This document shows, one piece after another, positions 53,132 through 61,092 of a DNA stretch of 64,000 nucleotides (positions are counted from its first letter, which is position 1; every line of letters starts with the position of its first letter). The notes below the pieces were generated by a model, which saw only the letters and a program-made list of their open reading frames with translations, searched no databases and was not told where the DNA came from. The stretch lies in assembly GCF_900167375.1 (NCBI RefSeq), contig NZ_FUWY01000005.1, forward strand, positions 1 through 64,000. The letters are read 5' to 3'. The stretch is from Anaerorhabdus furcosa. Its GTDB lineage: Bacteria > Bacillota_I > Bacilli_A > Erysipelotrichales > Erysipelotrichaceae. Both the position numbers and the translations under genes were made by a program.

Positions 53132-53983
53132 TTATTTGTTTTTGCGTGATAAGTTAAGAATAGCAAGAAAAAAGAAAAGAATGGTAACTGCAATCATAAA
53201 GAGAATATGATGAATAGGTTCAACTGTAAAACTACCAAATTTAAATACAACACCAACACTTTCATTAAATCCATTTAAATATTCAACAGGTAAGTTATTA
53301 AAACTTACTTTTAGTGGTTCCTGTAAGAAGAGTTGACGTAAAAGCACTGCAGTGTGCGATGTAGGGAAACATTTAATCATCATTTGTACATATTCTGGTA
53401 CAGAGCCAATGGGTAAATAAACACCAGTTAAAAAACCAATCAAAGTACCTAGAATTGTACTTGCCGTTGACATTGCACTTAAATTATTAAAGAAGCTAAC
53501 AATAAAGAAGATAATAGTGCTCGACATCAAACTAGATAATAAAATTACAAGAATTATTTGAATGATGATCGAAACAGAAAGAAGTGTTGCGCCTTGCATA
53601 AGCAAAAATATTTCTCCAACGATAAAGGCAACTAGACTCATCAAACTTCCTACAATAAATGCGCAAAGAATATAGCCGCCTACAAGTTTATAAGGTGCAA
53701 CAGGCGAGATGTTAAAGTCTTTGCTGATGTTGTGAGCACGATCTTCTACAAACAGTTCAAATGCACCCATGGTGGTTGTGATGGAAGTAACGGCAACGAT
53801 TCCAGCAATAACCCAACTATACATAAGAATATCTACTTCGACTACATCCAAACCACGCTTGAATTGATCACCTAAAAATACGGCGTAGAGTAGAATAATG
53901 ATGAAGACACCCATTAATGAAAAGAAGACAGTACTCTTTTGTCTAAAATATATTTTACAATTTCTAATTGCTAAATTAATCAT
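53132..53983 (-). CDS. ABC-2 type transporter permease
   Basis: This 283-residue membrane subunit has six helices, with an N-terminal amphipathic start (NLAIRNCKIYFRQKSTVFFSL) and the ABC-2 signature region GFLTGVYLPIGSVPEYVQ. It overlaps the ATPase gene by 8 nt. It belongs to DrrB/antibiotic-type exporters. The substrate is unknown; a peptide, lipid or drug is possible. A nearby LytTR system appears to control it. Confidence 0.85.
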   Translation of the reverse strand: MINLAIRNCKIYFRQKSTVFFSLMGVFIIILLYAVFLGDQFKRGLDVVEVDILMYSWVIAGIVAVTSITTTMGAFELFVEDRAHNISKDFNISPVAPYKLVGGYILCAFIVGSLMSLVAFIVGEIFLLMQGATLLSVSIIIQIILVILLSSLMSSTIIFFIVSFFNNLSAMSTASTILGTLIGFLTGVYLPIGSVPEYVQMMIKCFPTSHTAVLLRQLFLQEPLKVSFNNLPVEYLNGFNESVGVVFKFGSFTVEPIHHILFMIAVTILFFFLAILNLSRKNK

Positions 53984-54893
53984 TGTTTAATTCTCCTTTT
54001 GTGATTTCGATAAATGCATCATTCATAGAGCCGTGGATAACTTCAAAACTCTCAATGAAAGGCTCTAATTCTTGAAGAAGAGTTATTACTGATTTTGATT
54101 CTTTAATTGTAGATATAATCAAATCGTTTTTTATCATGTAAGAATAATCCGACTTATCTAATATATTTTTTACTTTGATATCATCAAGGGGCTTTAGTCG
54201 TAATGCATCTTGGCTAAATTTTTCTTTTAAATCATAAGGAGTTCCTTGTGCAACAATTTGTCCGTGATTTATGATTACAATGTAATCTGATGTAGCAGCT
54301 TCTTCCATGTAGTGTGTGGTTAAGAAAATTGTCATTTGATACTCTTTTTGTAAATTAGCTATTGTATTCCAAACAAGTTCTCTTGTTGAAGGATCAAGCC
54401 CTGTTGTAGGTTCATCCAAAAAAAGAATACTTGGCTTATGAATTAGTGCTCGCGCAATATCTACACGACGTTTTTGGCCACCTGATAATTTACCATAAGG
54501 ACGATTTACAAACTCACCAATATCAGTTGCATTAATAACGAATTCTAGAGAATCCATCAACTCTTTTCCTTTTAAATTATAAAGTTTACCTCTTGTAAGG
54601 ATATTTTCTTTTACACTTAATAATGGGTCTAAGGCATTATCTTGAAAAACAACACCAATCTTGGAACGTATTTCATTGTTATCTTTACCTAAAGTACAAT
54701 GATCAATAAGTACTGTACCTGTATCTTTTTCGAGTAATGTACATAAGATGTTAATGGTAGTTGATTTACCTGCACCATTTGTTCCAAGAAAAGAAAATAG
54801 TTTTCCTTTTTCAACATAGAAGTTAATATCATTTACCGCATGAATATCCTTAAATGATTTTTTTAGATTTTGTATTTCAATAATTTTTTCCAT
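53976..54893 (-). CDS. ABC-2 type transporter ATPase
   Basis: This 305-residue ATPase energises the exporter. The ATG at 54893 follows GAGGTGA; a GTG at 54902 lies inside that site. Walker A is GTNGAGKST, the signature LSGGQKRR, Walker B ILFLDEPTTGLDP, and the H-loop TTHYMEEA. A C-terminal domain of about 75 residues follows the core, as in DrrA-type proteins. Its own promoter with a LytTR-type direct repeat lies upstream. Confidence 0.9.
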   Translation of the reverse strand: MEKIIEIQNLKKSFKDIHAVNDINFYVEKGKLFSFLGTNGAGKSTTINILCTLLEKDTGTVLIDHCTLGKDNNEIRSKIGVVFQDNALDPLLSVKENILTRGKLYNLKGKELMDSLEFVINATDIGEFVNRPYGKLSGGQKRRVDIARALIHKPSILFLDEPTTGLDPSTRELVWNTIANLQKEYQMTIFLTTHYMEEAATSDYIVIINHGQIVAQGTPYDLKEKFSQDALRLKPLDDIKVKNILDKSDYSYMIKNDLIISTIKESKSVITLLQELEPFIESFEVIHGSMNDAFIEITKGELNND

Positions 54894-54911
54894 TTCTATC
54901 ACCTCGAGAGT

Positions 54912-54986
54912 AGTCTAAGATAAATAAAATACAGTTACAAGTAACAAAATGGTATAGTGACTAAATAAGAAAATAAGATGACTAAA
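54912..54986 (-). promoter_or_regulatory. Exporter promoter with LytTR-type direct repeat
   Basis: On the minus strand the promoter is TTGTAA (54940-54935), 17 nt, TAGACT (54917-54912). Upstream are two repeats, TTTAGTCATCTTA (54986-54974) and TTTAGTCACTATA (54965-54953), whose shared cores are 21 bp apart. The proximal repeat ends 12 bp before the -35. The same layout recurs at 55887-55960. Confidence 0.7.
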
Positions 54987-54991
54987 AATAA

Positions 54992-55018
54992 AAATAAGAT
55001 TGCTATTCAATCTTATTT
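54992..55018 (-). terminator. Terminator of the LytTR-DUF3021 operon
   Basis: AAATAAGATTG and CAATCTTATTT form an 11-bp stem with a 5-nt loop; on the minus strand it is followed by TTATTTTT. It overlaps the DUF3021 stop codon. Confidence 0.8.
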
Positions 55019-55416
55019 CTTTTCTGTATTGCTTGATTAATTGATTCTGCTAATTCATTATTCATATAAACTGTATAGAAGTAGGTGAGTGGAAAACATA
55101 ATATTAATGTAGGTGTTATTTCCCAAAGACCAAAAAGTGAGAAAGAGACAACCCCGAATGAAGCACAAGCGATAAATACGACAACATAGCAAATTGAGAT
55201 ACGAACTACCAAATCAATCCAAATTGATGAGATATCATAATGATTTTGTATTTTATCAGAGAGTTCCATTAATAACGCAATACTAGTTGATATGATTAAG
55301 ACAAGAAGAACAGTTTCATTATTTATTTCTGGTGCTAAATCAAATTGGCGAAAGAATGTAAACAAGATCATCATGATTGTAAAACTACCGAATGTAATAT
55401 TTAATATTTTTTTCAT
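55003..55416 (-). CDS. DUF3021 membrane protein, probable inhibitor of the LytTR regulator
   Basis: This 137-residue protein starts at 55416 (MKKILNITFGSFTIMM) behind AAGGTGATGA; the longer frame overlaps the regulator gene. It has four membrane helices (about 8-24, 37-54, 70-92, 98-117) and matches the DUF3021 pattern. DUF3021 genes usually follow a LytTR regulator gene. In streptococcal LytTR regulatory systems (HdrRM, BrsRM) the membrane partner restrains the regulator. The same role here is inference. Confidence 0.8.
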   Translation of the reverse strand: MKKILNITFGSFTIMMILFTFFRQFDLAPEINNETVLLVLIISTSIALLMELSDKIQNHYDISSIWIDLVVRISICYVVVFIACASFGVVSFSLFGLWEITPTLILCFPLTYFYTVYMNNELAESINQAIQKRNKIE

Positions 55417-55426
55417 TGTCATCACC

Positions 55427-55864
55427 TTAAAATATAAACTTTCTTTTGAATTCTTGAATATAATGTTTTGAAACAATAAGTTTTTCTTCGTTGGTAAGTG
55501 TTGCTTCAATACGACCATTAAAATGTGCCCGAACCGATGCAACGACACTTGTGTTAATAATACAACTCTTACTAATTCGAGTGAAAGGAGAGTTACTTAA
55601 ATATTCTTCTAACTCATATAACTTTTTATCAGAAGAATATACTTTATCTTTTGTGTAAATGAAGACAGTGTTATCAACAGTATCAAAATAGTATATGTTT
55701 TCTAATGCGATAGGTGTTGATATGCCATCACTATAGCCAACAAAAGAGAAAGTATACAATTTAATCTGTTCAATTAATCTTTTTAAACGATCATCCATAT
55801 AACCACATACAATTTTTATTTCAGTTTCTTGTATGTCGGTAGACTGTTCTATTAATAGTTTCAT
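55427..55864 (-). CDS. Stand-alone LytTR DNA-binding regulator
   Basis: This 145-residue protein has no receiver domain: an N-terminal part (1-45) with weak ACT-like or dimerisation character is followed by a LytTR domain (about 50-145; ENIYYFDTVDNTVFIYTKDKVY, FTRISKSCIINTSVV, VSKHYIQEFKRKF). The ATG at 55864 is preferred to 55876 because AAGG abuts the latter. The stop is 10 nt before the DUF3021 start. It likely activates its own promoter and that of the ABC exporter through the repeated TTTAGTCATCTTA elements. Confidence 0.87.
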   Translation of the reverse strand: MKLLIEQSTDIQETEIKIVCGYMDDRLKRLIEQIKLYTFSFVGYSDGISTPIALENIYYFDTVDNTVFIYTKDKVYSSDKKLYELEEYLSNSPFTRISKSCIINTSVVASVRAHFNGRIEATLTNEEKLIVSKHYIQEFKRKFIF

Positions 55865-55886
55865 TTCTATTTCCATCCTTGATTAA

Positions 55887-55960
55887 AGTTTAACAATTCA
55901 AAGGATAACCTTCAATTAAAAATAAGTAAGATGACTAAATTTGCATGTAAGATAACTAAA
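55887..55960 (-). promoter_or_regulatory. LytTR operon promoter with LytTR-type direct repeat
   Basis: On the minus strand the promoter is TTGAAG (55915-55910), 17 nt, TAAACT (55892-55887). Upstream are TTTAGTTATCTTA (55960-55948) and TTTAGTCATCTTA (55939-55927), exactly 21 bp apart, the proximal copy ending 11 bp before the -35. This geometry fits class I activation by a LytTR dimer. Confidence 0.75.
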
Positions 55961-55962
55961 AA

Positions 55963-55985
55963 AGACAGTTTATACTGTCTATAAA
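55963..55985 (-). terminator. Terminator of the LytTR response regulator gene
   Basis: AGACAGT and ACTGTCT form a 7-bp stem with loop ATAA on the minus strand, followed by TTTTTTAG. It separates the response regulator from the LytTR-DUF3021 operon. Confidence 0.75.
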
Positions 55986-56689
55986 TCAACATGCTCTATT
56001 TTATTTAGTGATTGTTTAACGCAGGATAAATAATTTCTACCGACAGGAATAAGATGCCCATTATATAAACTAATTTCATTGGAGTTTAAATCTTTGATAA
56101 ACAACATATTAACTAAAAAAGCACGATGGCATTGAACAAAAATTGTAGAAGGGAGTATTTCTAATATTTCATCCGTGGAACGATATGTTTCATAATTTCC
56201 TTGAGTTGTATAAAACAAAGCTTTACGTAATGATTTCTCAATGTAAACAATGTTTCTAAAAGGAATAATGGATGTTTTTCCTTTAAATGATAAGACTAAT
56301 GTATCAATACTTGAGTTCAAATCATCTATATATTTTTGTAAGGCATTTGTTAGTTTGCATAAGTCATTTTTAAATACGGTGTATAAATGATTTACTGTAT
56401 ATAAATCAGTTGTATATTGTTGCGGATCAATCACAAAAATTATCCTGGTTTTAGGATAGAGTATATTAATTTTATGCGCAAATTCAATACCGTTAGTTCT
56501 TTCTAACTCGGTTGATGTAATTAAAATTTGAAATTCGGTCTTAATGAAATCTTTTAGTATTTGTGTTGTTTCTCTGTATGTACTAACTGTAGGTTTAATA
56601 TCAATCGATTTACAAAATTTCATTACTTCTGAAAGCGTTTCGTTTAGATGATACGGGTTATTGTCACATATTGCGATATTTAAACTCAT
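55979..56689 (-). CDS. AgrA-like LytTR response regulator with degenerate receiver
   Basis: This 236-residue protein has a receiver-like domain (1-120) and a LytTR DNA-binding domain (about 135-236; IIPFRNIVYIEKSLRKALFYT, FVQCHRAFLVNMLFI). In the receiver, the region QILITSTELERTNGIEFA aligns with the usual D-I/L-x-L-D-I-x-M-P-G-x-(D/N)-G, but the phosphoacceptor Asp is Ser. The Lys is kept (TVFKND). It should not be phosphorylated in the standard way and may be constitutive or ligand-controlled. No histidine kinase gene is adjacent. It may act on the LytTR-type boxes next door. Confidence 0.82.
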   Translation of the reverse strand: MSLNIAICDNNPYHLNETLSEVMKFCKSIDIKPTVSTYRETTQILKDFIKTEFQILITSTELERTNGIEFAHKINILYPKTRIIFVIDPQQYTTDLYTVNHLYTVFKNDLCKLTNALQKYIDDLNSSIDTLVLSFKGKTSIIPFRNIVYIEKSLRKALFYTTQGNYETYRSTDEILEILPSTIFVQCHRAFLVNMLFIKDLNSNEISLYNGHLIPVGRNYLSCVKQSLNKIEHVDL

Positions 56690-56744
56690 TCAAATCACGT
56701 CCTATATTAATGATAGCAAATATCGAGGAATGAAAGAATTTTTT

Positions 56745-56812
56745 GTTACTATTTTTGTTACAAATTTAGATAGACTGGTTACATTTAGCGAGTCTAGATG
56801 TAATGAGTTACA
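56745..56812. repeat. GTTACA repeats upstream of the response regulator
   Basis: GTTAC occurs at 56745, 56757, 56778 and 56807 on the plus strand; three are GTTACA. The copies at 56757 and 56778 are 21 bp apart and both are followed by an A/T-rich segment ending in TTTAG. This may be a binding site for a LytTR protein, different in sequence from the two boxes near 54.9 and 55.9 kb. Confidence 0.4.
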
Positions 56813-56848
56813 TTTTTTTTTGAATAGGTGACATAATCGAGTAAAAAA

Positions 56849-56877
56849 AATAATCCTTGTTTTAGTCAAGAATTATT
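56849..56877 (-). terminator. Terminator of the DUF402 gene
   Basis: On the minus strand AATAATTCTTG and CAAGGATTATT pair around a 7-nt loop and are followed by a run of T; the stop codon lies in the stem. Confidence 0.75.
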
Positions 56878-57418
56878 TTTGAGAGTGCTTTAATTGATTG
56901 AAGGTGTGATAACAAAAAGAAATAAGATTTGTTTGATTTTCTTTTACTTCTAACCAAGCAATGCATTGTTTTGCTGTTGTGTAGGCTTGTTCAACTTGAT
57001 CTGGAGTAATAATCTTTTTATTCAAAGCATCTAATAATTCATCTTCATCAAGCAAATTAATTGTGCCATCGGGAAAAAAGATAATATCTAAGTATAAATC
57101 TTCAAAATAGGAATTTCCTTCTGTATGAAGATAATTGTTTGCAGTAACATCAAAATAGCATTCTAGTAAAGTGTCTTGTTCATCAAACATTGCGGTACAC
57201 CATAAATTGTAATTCTTAAAAGCGAGTTGTAGCCAGGAATAACCATTAGCGGCTATGCACTTAGGCGTGGTGGTATGTGGATATGTAACATACAAAGGCT
57301 CTGCTAGCTTTTGCATTTGGATTAGCCCAGCTTCGATTGTTGGATTTATTGTTTTATATGTAAATTTACATTCTTTTAATCGCCACCATTCAGTGCGTTT
57401 CATTGATTTTGTCTTCAT
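56873..57418 (-). CDS. DUF402 domain protein
   Basis: This 181-residue soluble protein has a DUF402-type core: CYFDVTANNYLHTEGNSYFEDLYLDIIFFPDGTINLLDEDELLDAL, followed by a helical tail. DUF402 proteins include FAU-1-type RNA-binding or RNase-like proteins and nucleoside phosphatases (Ntdp). The Asp/Glu residues in the core fit metal binding, but the activity here is undecided. AGGAGA precedes the ATG at 57418. It is divergent from the PHP gene. Confidence 0.78.
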   Translation of the reverse strand: MKTKSMKRTEWWRLKECKFTYKTINPTIEAGLIQMQKLAEPLYVTYPHTTTPKCIAANGYSWLQLAFKNYNLWCTAMFDEQDTLLECYFDVTANNYLHTEGNSYFEDLYLDIIFFPDGTINLLDEDELLDALNKKIITPDQVEQAYTTAKQCIAWLEVKENQTNLISFCYHTFNQLKHSQK

Positions 57419-57468
57419 TTGTATTCTCCTAACATGGTATAATTATATCACTTAGTAGGAGGGCTTTT

Positions 57469-58338
57469 ATGATTAAAGATTTTCATATGCATTCACATTA
57501 TAGTGATGATGGTGAGTATTCACCGAAAGAACTATGTGAAATTGCTAAAGCATCCGGTATTAGCCAAATAGCATTAACAGACCATGATTCTGTTCATGGT
57601 GTAAGCGAAATGATTGAAGAGGGAACAAAGCTAGGTTTAAAGGTACTTCCTGGTATTGAAGTTGATTGTACTTTTAAAGGAATTAACTTTCATTTGTTAG
57701 TCTATAATATGGATTATCAAGATCAGCGATATGAAGAAATAAAGTCTTATTACTTAAAGGAAAATCAAAAAGCAGCGATGAAACAAGTTGAATTGCTTGA
57801 AGATTATTTAAAAATTCATATCAACCGTGATGAACTTAAGAAGATTGAGAAAAATGGTGTACTTGTTCCAGAAGATATCGGCGAATTATTGCTTAAACTT
57901 CCAGAATTTATGGAAAGTGAATTTTTATTACCGTATCGTGAAAATGGAAATCGTAGTGATAATCCATTCTTAAATATCTATTTGGATTTCTTTTCGCAAG
58001 GGAAACCAGCCTTTGTAGCAGGAGAGTTACTTACTGTTGAGCATGTGTTGAACATTGTAAAAGAAACACATGGAACAACAGTTGTTGCCCATCCTGGGTT
58101 GAATTTTAAAGGTAATGATGAAATATTTACTCAATTACTTGATCTTGGAATTCAAGGAATTGAAGTAGAAAGTAATTACCATACACCAGAACAAACCCAA
58201 TATTACTACAAAGTAGCTAAGGATAGACAGTTGATTATGACAAGTGGTAGTGATTTCCATGGTAAAAATAAACCGGCTATAAAAATGGGTACTTTTGGGA
58301 ATACGATTGAAGGATTTATAAATAACTTAAGTGATTGA
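57469..58338 (+). CDS. PHP-domain phosphoesterase (TrpH/RNase AM-like)
   Basis: This 289-residue metal-dependent phosphoesterase has the PHP metal motifs DFHMHSHYSDDG, LTDHDSVHG, PGIEVDC, VVAHPGLN and SGSDFHGKNKPA. Family members (YciV/TrpH) hydrolyse 3',5'-nucleoside bisphosphates or trim 5' ends of small RNAs. A central insertion (about 90-165) is typical of the group. AGGAGGG precedes the ATG, and a strong terminator follows. Confidence 0.88.
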   Translation: MIKDFHMHSHYSDDGEYSPKELCEIAKASGISQIALTDHDSVHGVSEMIEEGTKLGLKVLPGIEVDCTFKGINFHLLVYNMDYQDQRYEEIKSYYLKENQKAAMKQVELLEDYLKIHINRDELKKIEKNGVLVPEDIGELLLKLPEFMESEFLLPYRENGNRSDNPFLNIYLDFFSQGKPAFVAGELLTVEHVLNIVKETHGTTVVAHPGLNFKGNDEIFTQLLDLGIQGIEVESNYHTPEQTQYYYKVAKDRQLIMTSGSDFHGKNKPAIKMGTFGNTIEGFINNLSD

Positions 58339-58361
58339 ATTAATGTGAATAGTAAGAAGAT

Positions 58362-58401
58362 AAGAACTGATGAATCTCTAAATTGATCAGTTCTTTTTTT
58401 T
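58362..58401 (+). terminator. PHP gene terminator
   Basis: AAGAACTGAT (58362-58371) and ATCAGTTCTT (58385-58394) pair around a 13-nt loop and are followed by a T-run. Confidence 0.85.
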
Positions 58402-58459
58402 GTTTTTGACAAGAATTTAAGTTTTAGTGAATTTTAAGTGTGTGTTGATTCCAATGTGG

Positions 58460-58490
58460 TTGAAATTGGGGTGAGGGAGGATAGTATAAT
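58460..58490 (+). promoter_or_regulatory. Putative promoter of the polysaccharide cluster
   Basis: A perfect TATAAT (58485-58490) is preceded by TTGAAA (58460-58465) at a long 19-nt spacing. The leader to the first gene is about 60 nt. Confidence 0.45.
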
Positions 58491-58558
58491 AGTTGTGTTT
58501 CTTTATTTAAGTATAATTTGATATTTACCGAATGCGAATTTTGAAGGAGGAGAAGGCT

Positions 58559-59338
58559 ATGAATCATGCATTTGTTATATGTGCGTATAAAGACAGCAAA
58601 TATTTAGAAGAATGTATCCTATCATTAGTAAATCAAAATAATCCGTCTCCTATCTATATGTCAACATCAACAATTAATAATCATATCAAAAATTTAGCTG
58701 ATAAATATAATTTAGAGTTATTTGTAAGCAAAGATGAAACTTCAATTGCAAATGATTGGAATTATGCATTAAAATGTACAAATTTTGATTATATAACTTT
58801 GTGCCATCAGGATGATATATATAACAAGAATTATTCTGTTTATATCAAGAAATCAATTAATAAGAATAAAAATTTTTCTATTATATGCACAAGAGGTTCA
58901 GTGTTAAAAAACGGAAAAGAAATGAAGTATATACCAGAGTTAATCATTAAAAATATTTTGAATATTCCTCTTACAATTCCATATATTAAGAAAACATATT
59001 TTGCTCGTAAGTTTTCATTGATGTTTGCAGACGCAATATGTTGTCCTACGGTTACATTCAATCGTATTTATTCCACGAATTTATTCGATAATTCATTTGT
59101 AAATAACTTGGATTGGGAAGCGTGGGTAAGAATTAGTAAAATCAATGCAGAATTGATTCATATTCCTAAATATTTAGTGACACATAGAATTCATAATAAC
59201 TCAACTTCAATTAAAAATATTGAATCGAAGATACGAGAAAAAGAGAATTATTCCATATATAGAATGTATTGGGGAGAACATGTTTCTCGATTTCTTGCAA
59301 AACTTTTAAGATTAAGCGAATTGAGATATAGAGGTTAA
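58559..59338 (+). CDS. Family 2 glycosyltransferase
   Basis: This 259-residue GT-A transferase starts at 58559 (MNHAFVICAYKDSKYLEEC) with AAGGAGGAG upstream. ICAYKDSKYLEECILSLVNQ is the nucleotide-sugar fold start, the DxD-like metal motif is LCHQDDIYN, and NNLDWEAWVRIS with TTH-type ending VTHRIHNNS is typical of rhamnan-type transferases. It is the first gene of the cluster and probably adds an early sugar to the lipid-linked polysaccharide. Donor and acceptor are unknown. Confidence 0.85.
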   Translation: MNHAFVICAYKDSKYLEECILSLVNQNNPSPIYMSTSTINNHIKNLADKYNLELFVSKDETSIANDWNYALKCTNFDYITLCHQDDIYNKNYSVYIKKSINKNKNFSIICTRGSVLKNGKEMKYIPELIIKNILNIPLTIPYIKKTYFARKFSLMFADAICCPTVTFNRIYSTNLFDNSFVNNLDWEAWVRISKINAELIHIPKYLVTHRIHNNSTSIKNIESKIREKENYSIYRMYWGEHVSRFLAKLLRLSELRYRG

Positions 59339-59340
59339 CT

Positions 59341-60297
59341 ATGGATAAAATAGAAATATTACTTGCGACATTTAATGGTGATAAATATTTAGAAGAACAG
59401 CTTCTATCATTAATTAATCAATCATATTCAGATATAACGATTACAATAAGTGATGATGGTTCTACTGATTGTACTTTGGATATAATTGAAAAATATATGA
59501 AATTATATCCCAATATGATTAAATTACTTCCTAAAAATAATAATCATAGTTCATGTAAAAATTTTCTTTATTTACTTGAAAATAGCGTTGAAAAATACTG
59601 TATGTTTTCAGATCAAGATGATGTTTGGGATAAAAATAAAGTAATGAAAAGTTATCATAAAATGAAAGAATATGAAGCGAACAAACAGGGTAATCCAATT
59701 TTGATTTTTACAGATTTAACTGTTGTTGATAAAAATTTAAATGTTATATCAAATTCTTTTATGAAATTTCAAGGGTTATGTTCTAAAAATGTGAGCTTTA
59801 ATAAGCTGCTATTAAAAAATGTAGTAACGGGCTGCACTATAATGATGAATAATTATTTAAAAGAGAAAGTTATAAAATCAAAAAATCATTGGGATAAGGT
59901 TATTATTCATGATTGGTGGGTAGCTCTTATAGCAAGTAAGTTTGGAGAAATAGGGTTTATAGATGAATCTACAATTTTATATAGACAGCACGAAACAAAT
60001 GCTATTGGTGCTAAAAAGAGAAAAACTACTTTGTCTAACATTTTATCTTCAGTCATATGTTTTGATTTGAAAAAGGAAATGAAATATTATCGTGATTTAC
60101 TTGATAGTATTAAGAATCAAGCTGGTTTATTTTGCAATATCTATGAAGATGATTTAAATCAAAGTGATAATCAGCTTCTCGTAAAATTTTCTCAATTAGA
60201 TAATTCAAATATTATTGCAAAGATAAACTTTCTAATTAGAAATCATTTTTACACAAATTATTTTTTAGAATCAGTAGTCATAATTATACTTCTTTAG
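59341..60297 (+). CDS. Family 2 glycosyltransferase, RgpB-like rhamnosyltransferase
   Basis: This 318-residue GT-A transferase has ILLATFNGDKYLEEQLLSLINQ, SDDGSTDCT, the DxD-type FSDQDDVWDKNKV and HDWWVALIASKFGEI, which together match RgpB-like alpha-L-rhamnosyltransferases. A hydrophobic C-terminus may contact the membrane. It is 2 nt after the previous gene. Rhamnose as donor is supported by rgpCDF-like genes and rmlC downstream. Confidence 0.85.
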   Translation: MDKIEILLATFNGDKYLEEQLLSLINQSYSDITITISDDGSTDCTLDIIEKYMKLYPNMIKLLPKNNNHSSCKNFLYLLENSVEKYCMFSDQDDVWDKNKVMKSYHKMKEYEANKQGNPILIFTDLTVVDKNLNVISNSFMKFQGLCSKNVSFNKLLLKNVVTGCTIMMNNYLKEKVIKSKNHWDKVIIHDWWVALIASKFGEIGFIDESTILYRQHETNAIGAKKRKTTLSNILSSVICFDLKKEMKYYRDLLDSIKNQAGLFCNIYEDDLNQSDNQLLVKFSQLDNSNIIAKINFLIRNHFYTNYFLESVVIIILL

Positions 60298-60309
60298 TAG
60301 GGGAGAAAA

Positions 60310-61092
60310 ATGAAAAACATATTGAACGATATAACAGAAATATATAAATATAAAACGATGCTTTATTATCTGGTTAAAAGAAATTTGCGTTCTAGATATA
60401 AGGGATCATTTTTAGGTTTTTTGTGGACTTTGCTTACACCATTACTGCAACTTGTGATATATGGTTTTGTATTTTCGGTCTTATTTCCAAATGAGATAGA
60501 TAATTTTTCGTTTTTTTTACTGTGTGGATTGCTACCTTGGAATTATTTTATTTCGTCGATTACAACGTCTGTGGATTCCATTGTTGGAAATAGTAATTTA
60601 GTGAAAAAAATATACTTTCCTCGACTTGTCTTGCCACTATCAAATGTTATTACTTATTTTATAGATTTTCTAATGGGGTTTGCAATTCTGTTGATAGTTT
60701 TTATCCTTATGGGTAATCAAATTGGAATTACACTAATTTACTTTCCACTTATTTTAATTATTCAAACGATATTGCAATGTGGTTTAGCGTTTATTCTTTG
60801 TTCTTTATATGTTTCGATGAGAGATATTTCATATATCGTGAATATAGTAACCATGATGGGATTTTACTTGACTCCAATTGTTTATTCTGCTGTTAGTTTT
60901 TCAAGTGATATACAATTGCTTCTATCATTGAATCCACTGACAGAAATAATTGAAGCGTATCGGGCTATTCTGCTATATGGCGAAATGCCAAATATAAATA
61001 TCATGTACTCACTGTTCGTTTCTATTATACTTCTCATTTTGGGACTTTATGTATTTCATAAGTTGAATAAAACATTTGCGGAGGAATTATGA
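60310..61092 (+). CDS. rgpC: Polysaccharide ABC transporter permease, RgpC/TagG-like
   Basis: This 260-residue ABC-2 permease exports lipid-linked polysaccharide across the membrane. It has RNLRSRYKGSFLGFLWTLLTPLLQL at the N-terminus, six helices, and FYLTPIVYSA with LNPLTEIIEAYRAILLYG at the end, as in the Wzm/TagG/RgpC group. GGGGAG precedes the ATG. It overlaps the ATPase gene by 4 nt. Confidence 0.9.
   Translation: MKNILNDITEIYKYKTMLYYLVKRNLRSRYKGSFLGFLWTLLTPLLQLVIYGFVFSVLFPNEIDNFSFFLLCGLLPWNYFISSITTSVDSIVGNSNLVKKIYFPRLVLPLSNVITYFIDFLMGFAILLIVFILMGNQIGITLIYFPLILIIQTILQCGLAFILCSLYVSMRDISYIVNIVTMMGFYLTPIVYSAVSFSSDIQLLLSLNPLTEIIEAYRAILLYGEMPNINIMYSLFVSIILLILGLYVFHKLNKTFAEEL

Noticed and set aside
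55417-55548. Longer DUF3021 start
   Set aside because: It overlaps the LytTR gene in another frame; the start at 55416 has AAGGTGATGA.
56633-56646. cre-like TGAAAGCGTTTCGT
   Set aside because: It breaks the consensus at the last three positions and lies within the response regulator gene.
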